Source of the DNA: Fen-1301 sp963786395
GTDB lineage: Bacteria > Bacteroidota > Ignavibacteria > Ignavibacteriales > Ignavibacteriaceae
Direction: 5' to 3'
Length of the DNA: 64,000 bases
NCBI GenBank assembly: GCA_963786395.1
Contig: CAWAZD010000002.1
Location: forward strand, 60,526 to 124,525
Shown here: piece after piece, positions 54,410 to 63,862 of the stretch
How positions within the stretch are numbered: position 1 is the first letter of the stretch
How the letters are laid out: each line of letters starts with the position of its first letter
The notes under the pieces: generated by a model
Told to the model about the DNA's origin: nothing
What the model saw: the letters and a program-made list of their open reading frames with translations, nothing else
Databases searched by the model: none
Translations under genes and position numbers: made by a program

Positions 54410-56261
54410 TAACAAAATTAAAATACTGCCGGATAACATTGCTAATAAAATAGCAGCCGGCGAAGTAGTTCAGAGACCCGAATCAGTTGTAAAGGAACTC
54501 CTTGAGAATTCTATAGATGCAGGGGCTAAGACAATTGAGCTAATTATTAAAAGAGCCGGTAAGGTTCTGATCCAGGTGGCGGATGATGGCTCAGGCATGA
54601 ATGAAGAGGATGCCACATTATGTATTCAGAAACACGCTACAAGCAAAATATCTGAAATAGAGGATCTTGAATCGCTGCATACATTGGGATTTCGGGGAGA
54701 GGCATTAAGTTCTATCGCTTCAGTGAGTCAACTTGAAATAAAAACCGAACGCCGCGAAGATGAAATAGGCACTCTTTTAAGATATGATGATTACGGAAAT
54801 CTTGTAATAGAAAAGGGATCATTTAATAAAGGTACTTCAGTTTCAGTTAAGAATCTTTTTTATAACATCCCTGCCAGAAGGAATTTCCTTAAATCAGATT
54901 CAACAGAATTAAAACATATCATTGATACGTTTAACAGGGAAGCTCTTGGTAATCCGGGCATCCATTTTACGTTATTCAATGATAACGATATAATATTTAA
55001 TTACCCCGCAGGAACGTTTGAGAATAGAATTACACAGGTATTTGCTGATAACATGATTGATGCCCTGGTTCCTGTTGATGAGAAAACTGATTTCCTTTCA
55101 ATAACAGGATTTGTCGGTAAACCCTCTATGTTAAAGAAGAGTAAAGGTGAACAGTATCTTTACCTCAATTCCAGATATGTAATAAGTAAACAATTAAATC
55201 ATGCAGTGTTCGCTGCCTATGAAAATATATTAGAGAAAGGGGACTATCCTTTCTTTGTCATATATCTTCAGATAGATCCTTCACATATAGATGTGAATGT
55301 TCATCCTTCAAAACTTGAAGTGAGGTTTGAAGATGAGAAAAGCATATATAACTTCTTACTAGCCGTAATACGAAAAAGTCTCGGTACACATGACCTTGTC
55401 CCATCAATGTCATTTACGGGAATGGGGACCGATGGTGAAAAGATTCATTTCAATCCTTTCAATAAAGTAGAGAAAAACGATTTCTCTGACAGACCCGTAT
55501 TTACGGGTGATAAGCAGTATTCTAAAACAAATTTCAGCAATAAGGATATTGATCTTATTTTTAACGCTTTACCGGATGAACTATCCGAGATAAAAACAAG
55601 CCGTGATGTTACAGCCCCATTCGATAATGAAGAAAAGAAAGAACTGATGCATACACCGGCTCTGCTTAATCAGTTTTCCAATGGAGAGGAAACTACCTTC
55701 ATTGTGCAGCTTCACGATAAATATATTTTGTCGCAGATAAAGAGCGGGTTAATGATTATTGACCAGCATGTAGCACATGAAAGGATCCTTTATGAAAAGG
55801 CACTCGAGCGGCTTGAAGTAAATCTTCCATTTTCACAACAGCTGTTATTCCCAAGAACTGTTGAGTTTGACCCCGGCAGGTTTGCCTTGTTGAAAGAAAT
55901 AAATCCTTACCTTATTAAACTTGGGTTTACTCTGAAGTTCTTCAGTAAGCAGACAGCTATTATTGAAGGCGTCCCTGATGATGTGAAGAATGGTTCAGAA
56001 GAAAAAATATTAAGAGAAGTTCTTGAGGAATACGCCACTAACCAGAGAGAAAAGAAACTTGATGTAAGGGATAATATTGCAAAATCCTATTCCTGCAAAG
56101 CTGCTATTAAAGCAGGCGACAAACTTTCGGACAAGGAAATGAGGCTGCTGATTGACCAGCTTTTCGGGACTACTATGCCCTATGTCTGTCCTCACGGAAG
56201 ACCTATTATAATAAAAATATCTTTGGATGAATTTGACAGGAGATTTGGAAGAACATCGTGA
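54402..56261 (+). CDS. mutL: DNA mismatch repair protein MutL (endonuclease type)
   Basis: The 619-residue protein has the GHKL ATPase motifs KELLENSIDAGA, VADDGSGM and TLGFRGEALSSI in the N-terminal half. The C-terminal dimerisation domain has the endonuclease motif DQHVAHERILYE, with SCKAAIKAG and CPHGRP metal-site motifs, so it nicks DNA itself, as in bacteria lacking MutH. It is encoded behind thyA-folA with overlapping ends. Confidence 0.97.
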   Translation: MIDNKIKILPDNIANKIAAGEVVQRPESVVKELLENSIDAGAKTIELIIKRAGKVLIQVADDGSGMNEEDATLCIQKHATSKISEIEDLESLHTLGFRGEALSSIASVSQLEIKTERREDEIGTLLRYDDYGNLVIEKGSFNKGTSVSVKNLFYNIPARRNFLKSDSTELKHIIDTFNREALGNPGIHFTLFNDNDIIFNYPAGTFENRITQVFADNMIDALVPVDEKTDFLSITGFVGKPSMLKKSKGEQYLYLNSRYVISKQLNHAVFAAYENILEKGDYPFFVIYLQIDPSHIDVNVHPSKLEVRFEDEKSIYNFLLAVIRKSLGTHDLVPSMSFTGMGTDGEKIHFNPFNKVEKNDFSDRPVFTGDKQYSKTNFSNKDIDLIFNALPDELSEIKTSRDVTAPFDNEEKKELMHTPALLNQFSNGEETTFIVQLHDKYILSQIKSGLMIIDQHVAHERILYEKALERLEVNLPFSQQLLFPRTVEFDPGRFALLKEINPYLIKLGFTLKFFSKQTAIIEGVPDDVKNGSEEKILREVLEEYATNQREKKLDVRDNIAKSYSCKAAIKAGDKLSDKEMRLLIDQLFGTTMPYVCPHGRPIIIKISLDEFDRRFGRTS

Positions 56262-56276
56262 CAACCAAACCATGGG

Positions 56277-56302
56277 ATTCCCGATTAACTGCGGTCGGGG
56301 AT
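56277..56302. repeat. Diverged dispersed palindrome
   Basis: ATTCCCGA pairs with TCGGGGAT (one G-T pair) around a 10-base loop, flanked by GG and GACA as in the intact copies at 42280 and 52893. It lies in the gap after mutL. Confidence 0.6.
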
Positions 56303-56431
56303 GACAGGCACACTTTAGAATTCGCTGTTGAATAAGTAGCGGTCAATAGGAGTAAGGAGTAATGCAAGAAGATTATAAGAAGCAAAAAAGAAGAATACGA
56401 TGATAAGGCAAAAAAATCAGCCAACACAGGC

Positions 56432-58015
56432 ATGAAGTTTACTACTGTAAGCAGCGTTCCGGTTGATCTTTTTTACGGACCCGATGATATTGAGAATATA
56501 AATTATTTAAGTGAGATTGGTTTTCCGGGTGAATATCCTTACACAAGGGGTATCCATTCAAACGGTTACAGGGGGAAGTTATGGACAATGAGGCAGTTTG
56601 CCGGATTCGGTTCTCCCGAGGATACTAACAATCGTTTCCATTATCTGCTTAATCATGGGCAGACAGGATTATCCGTTGCTTTCGATCTTCCTACATTAAT
56701 GGGTTGGGATGCTGATGCTCCATTAGCCCGGGGAGAAGTTGGAATCTGCGGAGTTTCTATTTCTTCGCTGAAGGATATGGAAATTCTGTTTGATAAAATT
56801 CCTCTTGATAAAGTTTCCACTTCAATGACAATCAATTCACCTGCCGCAATGATATTCGCATTTTACCTTGCAGTAGCTGAAATACAGGGTGTGCCGTTTA
56901 ATAAACTAAGGGGAACTCTACAAAATGATATTCTGAAGGAATATATCGCTCAGAAAGAATATATATATCCGCCTAATCCTTCAATGCGGATTATTGTTGA
57001 CATGATTGAATATTGTACTAAAGAAGTTACACAATGGAATCCGGTTTCAGTCAGCGGATATCATATCAGGGAAGCCGGATCTACGGCAGTTCAGGAACTT
57101 GCTTATACTTTGGCGGACGGATTTTCTTATATAGAACATTGCATTGCACGCGGGATGGACATTGATGAATTTGCACCAAGGATATCATTCTTCTTTAATT
57201 CCCATCTGGACTTCTTCGAAGAGATAGCCAAATACAGGGCTGCTCGTAAGATCTATGCAAAAAGGATGAAAGAAAAATACGGAGCAAAGAATCCCCGTTC
57301 ATGGTGGTTAAGATTTCACTCGCAGACAGCCGGCTGCACTCTGACAGCGCAGCAGCCCGAAAACAATATTATTCGTACTGCATACCAGGCACTGGCGGCG
57401 GTACTTGGCGGTACACAATCGCTTCATACAAATTCAATGGACGAAACTTTAGCTCTTCCGAGTGAGAAGGCTGTTAAGATTGCACTTAGGACACAGCAGA
57501 TTATAGCTTATGAAACTGGAGTTATTAATACTGTTGACCCTCTCGGGGGCAGCTATTTTGTCGAGGCTTTGACTGACAAAATGGAAAAGGAAGCATACAA
57601 CATATTTGAACAGATAGATGCTATCGGTGGTGTAATACCTGCAATTGAAGCAGGGTACTTCCAGAAAGAAATTTCGGATGCCGCGTACAGATACCAGAAA
57701 GAAGTTGAAAGGAAAGAAAAGTTTATTGTTGGAGTAAATGAATTTATTGAAAAAGATGAGAAAGTAGAGATACCAATACTTACCGTTTCTCCGGAGGTGG
57801 AGAAGAGGCAGAGGGAGCGGCTTGCTGAATTAAAGAATAACAGAAGCGCTAAGGATGTGGAATTAAGCTTAAAAGAGATTAAATTAGCAGCAGAAAATAA
57901 TAATAATATAATGCCCCCGCTTATTAAAGCAGCTCATAATTATGTTACATTGGGAGAGATTATCAGCGAGCTTAAACAAGTGATGGGTACCTATGAAGAA
58001 ACAACAGTATTTTAA
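56432..58015 (+). CDS. Methylmalonyl-CoA mutase, catalytic (large) subunit; N terminus probably starts at 56362
   Basis: The enzyme interconverts methylmalonyl-CoA and succinyl-CoA with B12. The 527-residue reading has the family pattern YPYTRGIHSNGYRGKLWTMR, GLSVAFDLPTLMG, INSPAAMIFAFY, QNDILKEY, FHSQTAGCTLTAQQPENN and VDPLGGSYFVE. There is no B12-binding domain, so a separate small subunit is expected elsewhere. A better start lies at 56362 (GGAG upstream): MQEDYKKQKK followed, one A less in the A6 run at 56384-56389, by EEYDDKAKKSANTGMKFTTV, a usual N terminus. This indicates a +1 indel. Confidence 0.92.
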   Translation: MKFTTVSSVPVDLFYGPDDIENINYLSEIGFPGEYPYTRGIHSNGYRGKLWTMRQFAGFGSPEDTNNRFHYLLNHGQTGLSVAFDLPTLMGWDADAPLARGEVGICGVSISSLKDMEILFDKIPLDKVSTSMTINSPAAMIFAFYLAVAEIQGVPFNKLRGTLQNDILKEYIAQKEYIYPPNPSMRIIVDMIEYCTKEVTQWNPVSVSGYHIREAGSTAVQELAYTLADGFSYIEHCIARGMDIDEFAPRISFFFNSHLDFFEEIAKYRAARKIYAKRMKEKYGAKNPRSWWLRFHSQTAGCTLTAQQPENNIIRTAYQALAAVLGGTQSLHTNSMDETLALPSEKAVKIALRTQQIIAYETGVINTVDPLGGSYFVEALTDKMEKEAYNIFEQIDAIGGVIPAIEAGYFQKEISDAAYRYQKEVERKEKFIVGVNEFIEKDEKVEIPILTVSPEVEKRQRERLAELKNNRSAKDVELSLKEIKLAAENNNNIMPPLIKAAHNYVTLGEIISELKQVMGTYEETTVF

Positions 58016-58893
58016 TGCTTAATTACATAAAACTCGTGAGAGTGCCGCAGTGGATAAAGAACTTCTTTGTTTTTGTCCCGCTTCTCTTTTCCCGCCATAT
58101 ATTTGACAAGGACTTTATTCTTAATGCTTCTATAGCATTCCTGATATTCTGCCTTGTAACAAGTATTGTTTACATATTCAATGATATTGTGGATATCGAA
58201 GCTGACAGGGCTCACCCGGTTAAGAAGAACCGTCCGCTTCCTTCCGGCAAAATTTCAGTAAGGAATGCAGTAATAGTTTTGATTGGTTTCCTGGTTTTAA
58301 CCGGATTCCTTTTCCCGGTTATGAACGTTCATTTCAGAATATTCCTTCTTGCATATTTCATTCTGAACATATTTTATACTTTTATATTTAAGCATATGGT
58401 ACTGCTTGATATATTCAGCATAGCACTCGGCTTCATGCTCAGAGTTTTTGCCGGAGCTTCTGTAATAAATGTGGAAGTATCAAGCTGGTTAATATTAACT
58501 ACAATGTTTATTTCATTGTTCCTTGGCATAATGAAAAGACGTTCTGAACTTGTACTCGTAACCGAAGTTCCCGTTAAAAACACAAGGAAAGTGCTCGCTT
58601 CTTATTCACTTAATTTTATAGATCAGATGTCTACAATAGCAGCCGCAGGTGTAATTATCTGTTATGCTCTTTACACTGTATCGGAAAGGACAGTTAAAAT
58701 ATTTCAGACTGAATATATGATTTATACTACTCCATTTGTTGTCTTTGGCATTTTCCGATATATGTACCTGGTTTATATGAACAACAGGGGCGAAAACACT
58801 GTAGACATTATGTTGACAGATATACCAATGATTGTTAATGTTATTATTTATATTATTGCCACTGTTTTAATTATATATAAATTTTTCCTGTGA
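58015..58893 (+). CDS. UbiA-family prenyltransferase (decaprenyl-phosphate phosphoribosyltransferase type)
   Basis: This 292-residue membrane protein has the two Asp-rich motifs of UbiA enzymes; the first, FNDIVDIEADRAHPVKKNRP, is of the phosphoribosyl-transfer (DPPR synthase) type, and LLDIFSIALGFMLRV follows. About nine helices are present. It would link a phosphoribosyl or other group to a polyprenyl phosphate for cell-wall glycans. Its start overlaps the mutase stop by one base. Confidence 0.88.
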   Translation: MLNYIKLVRVPQWIKNFFVFVPLLFSRHIFDKDFILNASIAFLIFCLVTSIVYIFNDIVDIEADRAHPVKKNRPLPSGKISVRNAVIVLIGFLVLTGFLFPVMNVHFRIFLLAYFILNIFYTFIFKHMVLLDIFSIALGFMLRVFAGASVINVEVSSWLILTTMFISLFLGIMKRRSELVLVTEVPVKNTRKVLASYSLNFIDQMSTIAAAGVIICYALYTVSERTVKIFQTEYMIYTTPFVVFGIFRYMYLVYMNNRGENTVDIMLTDIPMIVNVIIYIIATVLIIYKFFL

Positions 58894-59355
58894 AACTTTT
58901 AGTATTTCTATTATCTCTTATGGGACTGGTAGCTGCCGGGTGCAGCGGATCCCAAACCGTGAAGGACGATCTTTTCTTGACCGTGGAGGATAGCCATGCC
59001 GAGGCATGGATAAATCTGATGCCCGGAAGCAATGCAGACTTTTTTTGTTACCGGCACATTAAATATTAAAAACAGCAGTGATTCCGCTATAAATACTATC
59101 AAGATATTGAAGTGCGTGGTATACCAGAATAATAATGTAATTTATACTTTAACTCCTGATCTTAAGGATTCACTCGGTTCGTTATTGTCAATCAGTCCGG
59201 GTCAGGTAGTAACCGGTAAATTTTCAAATAAGGGAGTCGAGCTAATTAATGAATTTAATCCTGATAAACCAATTGATCTTATGATTTATTTGGTATCTTC
59301 AAATAAAACGAAACAGGTATCAATTCCAGGGGTTAAAATTACCAAAGCCTACTGA
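58890..59355 (+). CDS. Small lipoprotein, interrupted by a one-base frameshift
   Basis: A GTG start overlaps the UbiA stop and begins a lipoprotein signal (MKLLVFLLSLMGLVAAGCSG). The frame breaks at the T7 run at 59040-59046. Removing one T joins SNADFF to VTGTLNIKNSSDSAINTIK and gives a continuous protein of about 154 residues ending GVKITKAY. The mature part looks like an immunoglobulin-like (LEA14-type) fold, tentatively. It overlaps the following CorC-type gene by one base. Confidence 0.7.
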
Positions 59356-60590
59356 TGTTAAACGATATTATTCTGCTTCTTGTATTACTTCTGTTTTGCG
59401 GATTTTTTGCCTCTTCTGAGATTGCATTTATTACGGGTAATAAATTAAAAATTGAAATCCGTGCGCGTAAGAATAATTTTGCCGCAAAGAGCGCTCTATA
59501 TTTTTCAAACGATCCCGGTACTTTCTTCTCAACAATATTGCTTGGGAACAGTATTCTGAACATCACATTCGCATCACTTTCCACAATATTCCTTTCAAGC
59601 ATATTCGGTTTAGGTGAGATCAGCATATTAATAATTTCAACTTTGATTATGCTTATTTTCGGTGAGCTCCTCCCGAAATATTTATCAAGAGAAATTGCCG
59701 ACAGGTTTGTATTTATTGCCGCAATCCCGCTGAGGGTAATCTCATTTATTTTAACACCATTGGTAAAGGTGACATCTTCAGTTTCATCATTATTCATTAA
59801 ATCAGCTGCAATGGACAGCGACAGGTTAACTTATTTGTTTGATAAAGAAGATATTGAAACACTTGTACTTGAAAGTCATGAAGCCGGAGTAGTAAATAAA
59901 AGAGAAAGTGATATTATAAGCCGGGTGCTTGACGTTGGCGATCAGCGTGTATATGAAGCAATGCGCCCAAGGACAGATGTAGTTGGGATTGATATCGAGT
60001 GCACTATTAATGAAGTACTTGATATATTTATTGATTCCGGTTATTCCAAACTACCGGTTTATGAAGATAGTCTTGATAATATTAAAGGGGTAATATTTGC
60101 TTACGATCTTTTTAATTCTCCTCCAAACCTTCAAAGCATTATCAGGGAAGTAATATTTGTCCCTGAAACCAAAAGAAGCTTTGACATGCTGAATGAATTC
60201 CTAAGTAAAAGAGTTTCTATTGCTGTAGTAATTGATGAATTCGGCGGAACTGCGGGTATTGTAACTATGGAAGATATTATTGAAGAATTGTTCGGAGAAA
60301 TTAAGGATGAATATGATGTGGAAGAAAATATACTTAGAGTCATTTCTCCAAATACATACCTCATAAGCGGCAGAGTTGAAGTAGATACTTTAAACGAGAA
60401 ATATAACCTGAATATTCCTCTTGGTGATTATGAAACACTCGGAGGATATGTTACTTCAAAGTTAGGCAGAATACCGGCGCAGGGAGAAAATATTCATATC
60501 GATAATTTTGATATTCTGATCGCCCGCGGTAACCATACTAAAATTGAAGTTATTAAACTCACAACAACCGGTCAGCAGCAGGAAGAGTAA
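59355..60590 (+). CDS. CNNM/CorC (HlyC) family membrane protein
   Basis: This 411-residue protein has an N-terminal DUF21 membrane domain (FFASSEIAFITGNKLKIE), two CBS domains (MRPRTDVVGID, FDMLNEFLSKRVSIAVVIDEFGGTAGIVTMEDIIEELFGEI) and a C-terminal CorC/HlyC domain (YETLGGYVTSKLGRIP). The family includes Mg/Co efflux and haemolysin-like proteins; here a cation-transport role is likely. Confidence 0.92.
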   Translation: MLNDIILLLVLLLFCGFFASSEIAFITGNKLKIEIRARKNNFAAKSALYFSNDPGTFFSTILLGNSILNITFASLSTIFLSSIFGLGEISILIISTLIMLIFGELLPKYLSREIADRFVFIAAIPLRVISFILTPLVKVTSSVSSLFIKSAAMDSDRLTYLFDKEDIETLVLESHEAGVVNKRESDIISRVLDVGDQRVYEAMRPRTDVVGIDIECTINEVLDIFIDSGYSKLPVYEDSLDNIKGVIFAYDLFNSPPNLQSIIREVIFVPETKRSFDMLNEFLSKRVSIAVVIDEFGGTAGIVTMEDIIEELFGEIKDEYDVEENILRVISPNTYLISGRVEVDTLNEKYNLNIPLGDYETLGGYVTSKLGRIPAQGENIHIDNFDILIARGNHTKIEVIKLTTTGQQQEE

Positions 60591-60651
60591 TTTAAATCCT
60601 AACTCCCGCTCCCACCCATTAAGATGATGACCCACAGTATAATTTATATTA

Positions 60652-60763
60652 ATGCCATAAATGGCATAAGTATTTTTCACTTGATTCAATTTACCCAGTC
60701 CTGAAGGACTGGGCTAATTTAATTAATTGTTTTTGTTTATTAGCCCAGGCATTTATGCCTGGG
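60652..60763. repeat. Composite palindromic intergenic element
   Basis: Three inverted repeats are clustered: ATGCCAT-AA-ATGGCAT (60652-60667), CCCAGTCCTGAAGGACTGGG (60694-60713) and CCCAGGCATTTATGCCTGGG (60744-60763). The last two share the CCCAG/CTGGG arms. They lie between convergent genes and may act as a bidirectional terminator or be a REP-like mobile repeat. No transposase is present. Confidence 0.75.
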
Positions 60764-60876
60764 ATTATAGACTAAAAATAATTGTGATTTTACGGGATTT
60801 ATCCATGTGGCGGTCATTAGCATAATTGGGGATGACAAACGTAATTCCTTTTAACTTTCTTCTATTATATCAGATT

Positions 60877-62640
60877 TTATTTCAGCAATATCATACCCTT
60901 CGAATCTGTATAATTTCCGGCTTTCAACACAAAGAAATAAGTACCACTTGTAAGACCTTTCCCGTCGAACTCCAGTGTATATTCGCCCTCAGACTGCGTT
61001 TTATTGATAAGTTCTTCGATAAGCTTACCCGTAATGTCATACACATTAATATTTACAAGAGAACTTCTGGATAGAGAATATTTAATTGTAGTTGATGGAT
61101 TAAACGGATTCGGATAATTCTGATATAATTTATATTCTGCTGGTAAAATAATTCCTTTATTTTCCGGCTTAATGCTAGTAATAGGTTCAAGGGAGCCGCT
61201 TCCTTCAGTATTCCTATAGAATTTGTTTGGCTGAACATTTTGAAAAGTTTCCGTATGCCCGCCCGGATATATTATTATCATTGAATCAATTATGGCTGCA
61301 TTTCCAAGACCAAAATGAACCCTCAAATCATTCATACCCTGAAATGTATTCTGTGCAGAAATTTCTCTGTACTGCCACATACTCTTTCCATTTATGACAG
61401 CTTTCAATTTTACTTTTGCACCAATTGCAGAGCGGTTAGAGAAAGTGCCAACACATGTTATGTTAACCCAGTTGTTATGATTCTGCTGAGCTTCATTTCG
61501 GAATAACCCCATTCCAGCAGTATTGCCTGAAACGAACAGATCAAGATCGCCGTCATTGTCATAATCTCCTAAAACGGCACATGCTGATCCGATTAATGAT
61601 GAAACTGCAGTTGAAGCAAGCGTAAATGTTCCGTCTCCATTATTCCTGTAGATCTCTGTATTTTTATACTGGTCATTTGTAATAATTAAATCCAGATAAC
61701 CATCATTGTCTAAATCGCCCCATGTATTACCAAGGCTGGAACTGTTGTAATTAAAGGGAACAGGTATTTCCTGATAAGTCCCGTTATTGTTTTTGTAAAA
61801 CCTGTTTGGAGCACCTCTCCAGTTGGTTATACAGAGATCAAGGTCACCATCATTATCATAATCGATGAAATTATAACATTGTCCATCCTGCATTTCAGTT
61901 GCAAAAGGCAGGTCTGTTATTCTTACAAGAGTATCCTTTCCGGTTTCCATCTTGAGATTTTTATAAAGATAATCCGGACCGGGGGTACCTCCGGGACCAC
62001 TTGCAATAAATAAATCAAGATCACCATCCTGATCGAAATCGCACCAGTAAGGAACTGTATAAGGACCCAATTGTTTTGAAAACAGATAACTGGTATCCAG
62101 ATTCAGTTTATTATCAGTATCGGAAATTAAAAAGAATGAGGGATAGGGAGTCCCGATAAAACCAGCCGGATGAGCAATAAACAAATCAAGTTTCCCATCA
62201 TTATTAAAATCTCCGAATGAACATCCCCAACCCGGATAATTCTGAGGATTATTAAATACATTTGCATCAGCAGTAAAGTTACCATTTCCATCATTAAGAT
62301 ATAAAGTGGAAGGATTTCTAGCAAGGAAACAGTCAATGTAACCATCATTATTATAATCCCCCCAGGTAACTCCGCATGGGTTTTGAGTCTGTCCAACACC
62401 AATAGGATTAGTAACTACCGAAAAATTTCCCGTACCATCGTTCCTAAAGAGATTCCACGGACAAACAAATAAATCTATTTTATTATTGTTATCTATATCA
62501 ACCCATGCAGCGCCTCTATATACTACTGTAGATTTCAACTTTACAACAGGATTATTTTGATCTGTTATTCTGGTAAAATTAATCTGGCAGAATATTATTT
62601 CCTGTAAAACAATCAAACAGATAAGAGTTAATTTTTTCAT
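60877..62640 (-). CDS. Secreted FG-GAP/ASPIC-UnbV protein with type IX sorting domain
   Basis: The 587-residue protein has a signal peptide and seven acidic FG-GAP/VCBS-type calcium loops such as DYNNDGYIDCF, DFNNDGKLDLF, DFDQDGDLDLF and DYDNDGDLDLF, forming a propeller. An ASPIC/UnbV module follows (AIGAKVKLKAVINGKSMWQY ... DSMIIIYPGGHTETF). The last 80 residues (YQNYPNPFNPSTTIKYSLS ... GTYFFVLKAGNYTDSKGMILLK) are a type A C-terminal sorting domain for the type IX secretion system. It should be exported to the cell surface. Confidence 0.93.
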   Translation of the reverse strand: MKKLTLICLIVLQEIIFCQINFTRITDQNNPVVKLKSTVVYRGAAWVDIDNNNKIDLFVCPWNLFRNDGTGNFSVVTNPIGVGQTQNPCGVTWGDYNNDGYIDCFLARNPSTLYLNDGNGNFTADANVFNNPQNYPGWGCSFGDFNNDGKLDLFIAHPAGFIGTPYPSFFLISDTDNKLNLDTSYLFSKQLGPYTVPYWCDFDQDGDLDLFIASGPGGTPGPDYLYKNLKMETGKDTLVRITDLPFATEMQDGQCYNFIDYDNDGDLDLCITNWRGAPNRFYKNNNGTYQEIPVPFNYNSSSLGNTWGDLDNDGYLDLIITNDQYKNTEIYRNNGDGTFTLASTAVSSLIGSACAVLGDYDNDGDLDLFVSGNTAGMGLFRNEAQQNHNNWVNITCVGTFSNRSAIGAKVKLKAVINGKSMWQYREISAQNTFQGMNDLRVHFGLGNAAIIDSMIIIYPGGHTETFQNVQPNKFYRNTEGSGSLEPITSIKPENKGIILPAEYKLYQNYPNPFNPSTTIKYSLSRSSLVNINVYDITGKLIEELINKTQSEGEYTLEFDGKGLTSGTYFFVLKAGNYTDSKGMILLK

Positions 62641-62724
62641 AATTGCCTCCGAATAATTAATTATCTGGAGACAATATCATTCTTATGATTAACTTTTTCG
62701 TCTAAGGCGATAATATTTTACTTT

Positions 62725-63862
62725 TTAGTTATTGTAAATCGTATTTGTTGTGACGGGGAGTGATTGTTTTTCCCGGTATTCTTTTGGCGTCATTCCTGTT
62801 ATTTTCTTGAATGCATTATTAAAAGTAGCTTTATTATTAAATCCTGCCTCAAAAGCAATTTCAATAATATTCATTTCCTTTTTTGAAGTTGATAATAACA
62901 AGTTGATTGCCTCCCCAACTCTCAAGCTATTGAGATAATCAAAATAATTCATGCCCAGCTGCTCATTGATTACCTGTGAGAGGTGATGTTTTGAAACATC
63001 TAACTTATCAGCAAGTTTCCCGAGACTAAGATTTAATGTTTTTATATAATTTATCTTTCTCCATGATGCTCTGAAGCCTTTTTACTATAATTTGTGAAAC
63101 ATTTTCTGTAAGAGCTGAAGTAGCATATTTACCGGTCCCTATTATTTCTTTCACGGAAAAACCGGAAAAGATTTTTGGCTGCAGATATCCAAACCATGCA
63201 AGAAAATATATAAATAAGGACATTGCAAAAGAGATCATATAATCATATTGTCTGTTGAAAAATGGTGTCATTATTAAAACAAAATAGGATGTGAAACTAA
63301 TAATGAAACCCATATAGAAACTAAAAAGATAATTAAACCAAACTTTTATCTCATTCAGTGTATTGCTTAAGGTTTTATAATTCCGGAAAATTAGTATAGC
63401 ATAAACTATCATTGATAAAATACTCAGCCATGCCCAAAGGGGGAAATGAAAAGAACCTGGCTGCAGCGGTGTTGTCATCATTCTTCTTTTAAATTCTGAT
63501 GAAGCAAAATAATAGGGAGACTTAACTGCAACGAATAAAATGAAAGGAATGAACGAAAGTAAATCAACCGCTTTAAAATGTTAGTTCCCGAATATTATCT
63601 TAAAATAATAATAGAATAATGGTCCATACAGAAATGTGAATCCTCCGCTGATTCCTGAAAAATGCGGGAAATAATATTGATATTTTGTCCAGTATAATAC
63701 ATAATCAACTAAGGTTACAGAGAACAGGAATACAATTATTGCTAGTAATAGTCTTTCCTTCTTTATTGAGGTGTTTTTAACAATTAAAATAATTGAGACA
63801 AAAATGCCCTGAATAGCAGCAAACAGGAAAACTGACGTCCATGTATCAAATGATGGTTTCAT
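62725..63862 (-). pseudogene. Membrane-anchored AraC-type regulator, broken by a stop codon and a frameshift
   Basis: Three collinear pieces form one AraC regulator with an N-terminal 7TM part. The first (from ATG at 63862, MKPSFDTWTSVF) ends at an in-frame TAA at 63581-63583 after FYYYFKIIFGN; the same frame continues HFKAVDLLSFIPF and membrane helices. A one-base slip at the A5 run at 63039-63043 (T run on plus) then joins KDKLYK to TLNLSLGKLADKLDVSKHHLS and the AraC domain (MNYFDYLNSLRVGEA ... FNNKATFNNAFKKITGMTPKEYR). Restored, it is about 378 residues. It may be inactive, or one or both lesions may be sequencing errors. Confidence 0.8.
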
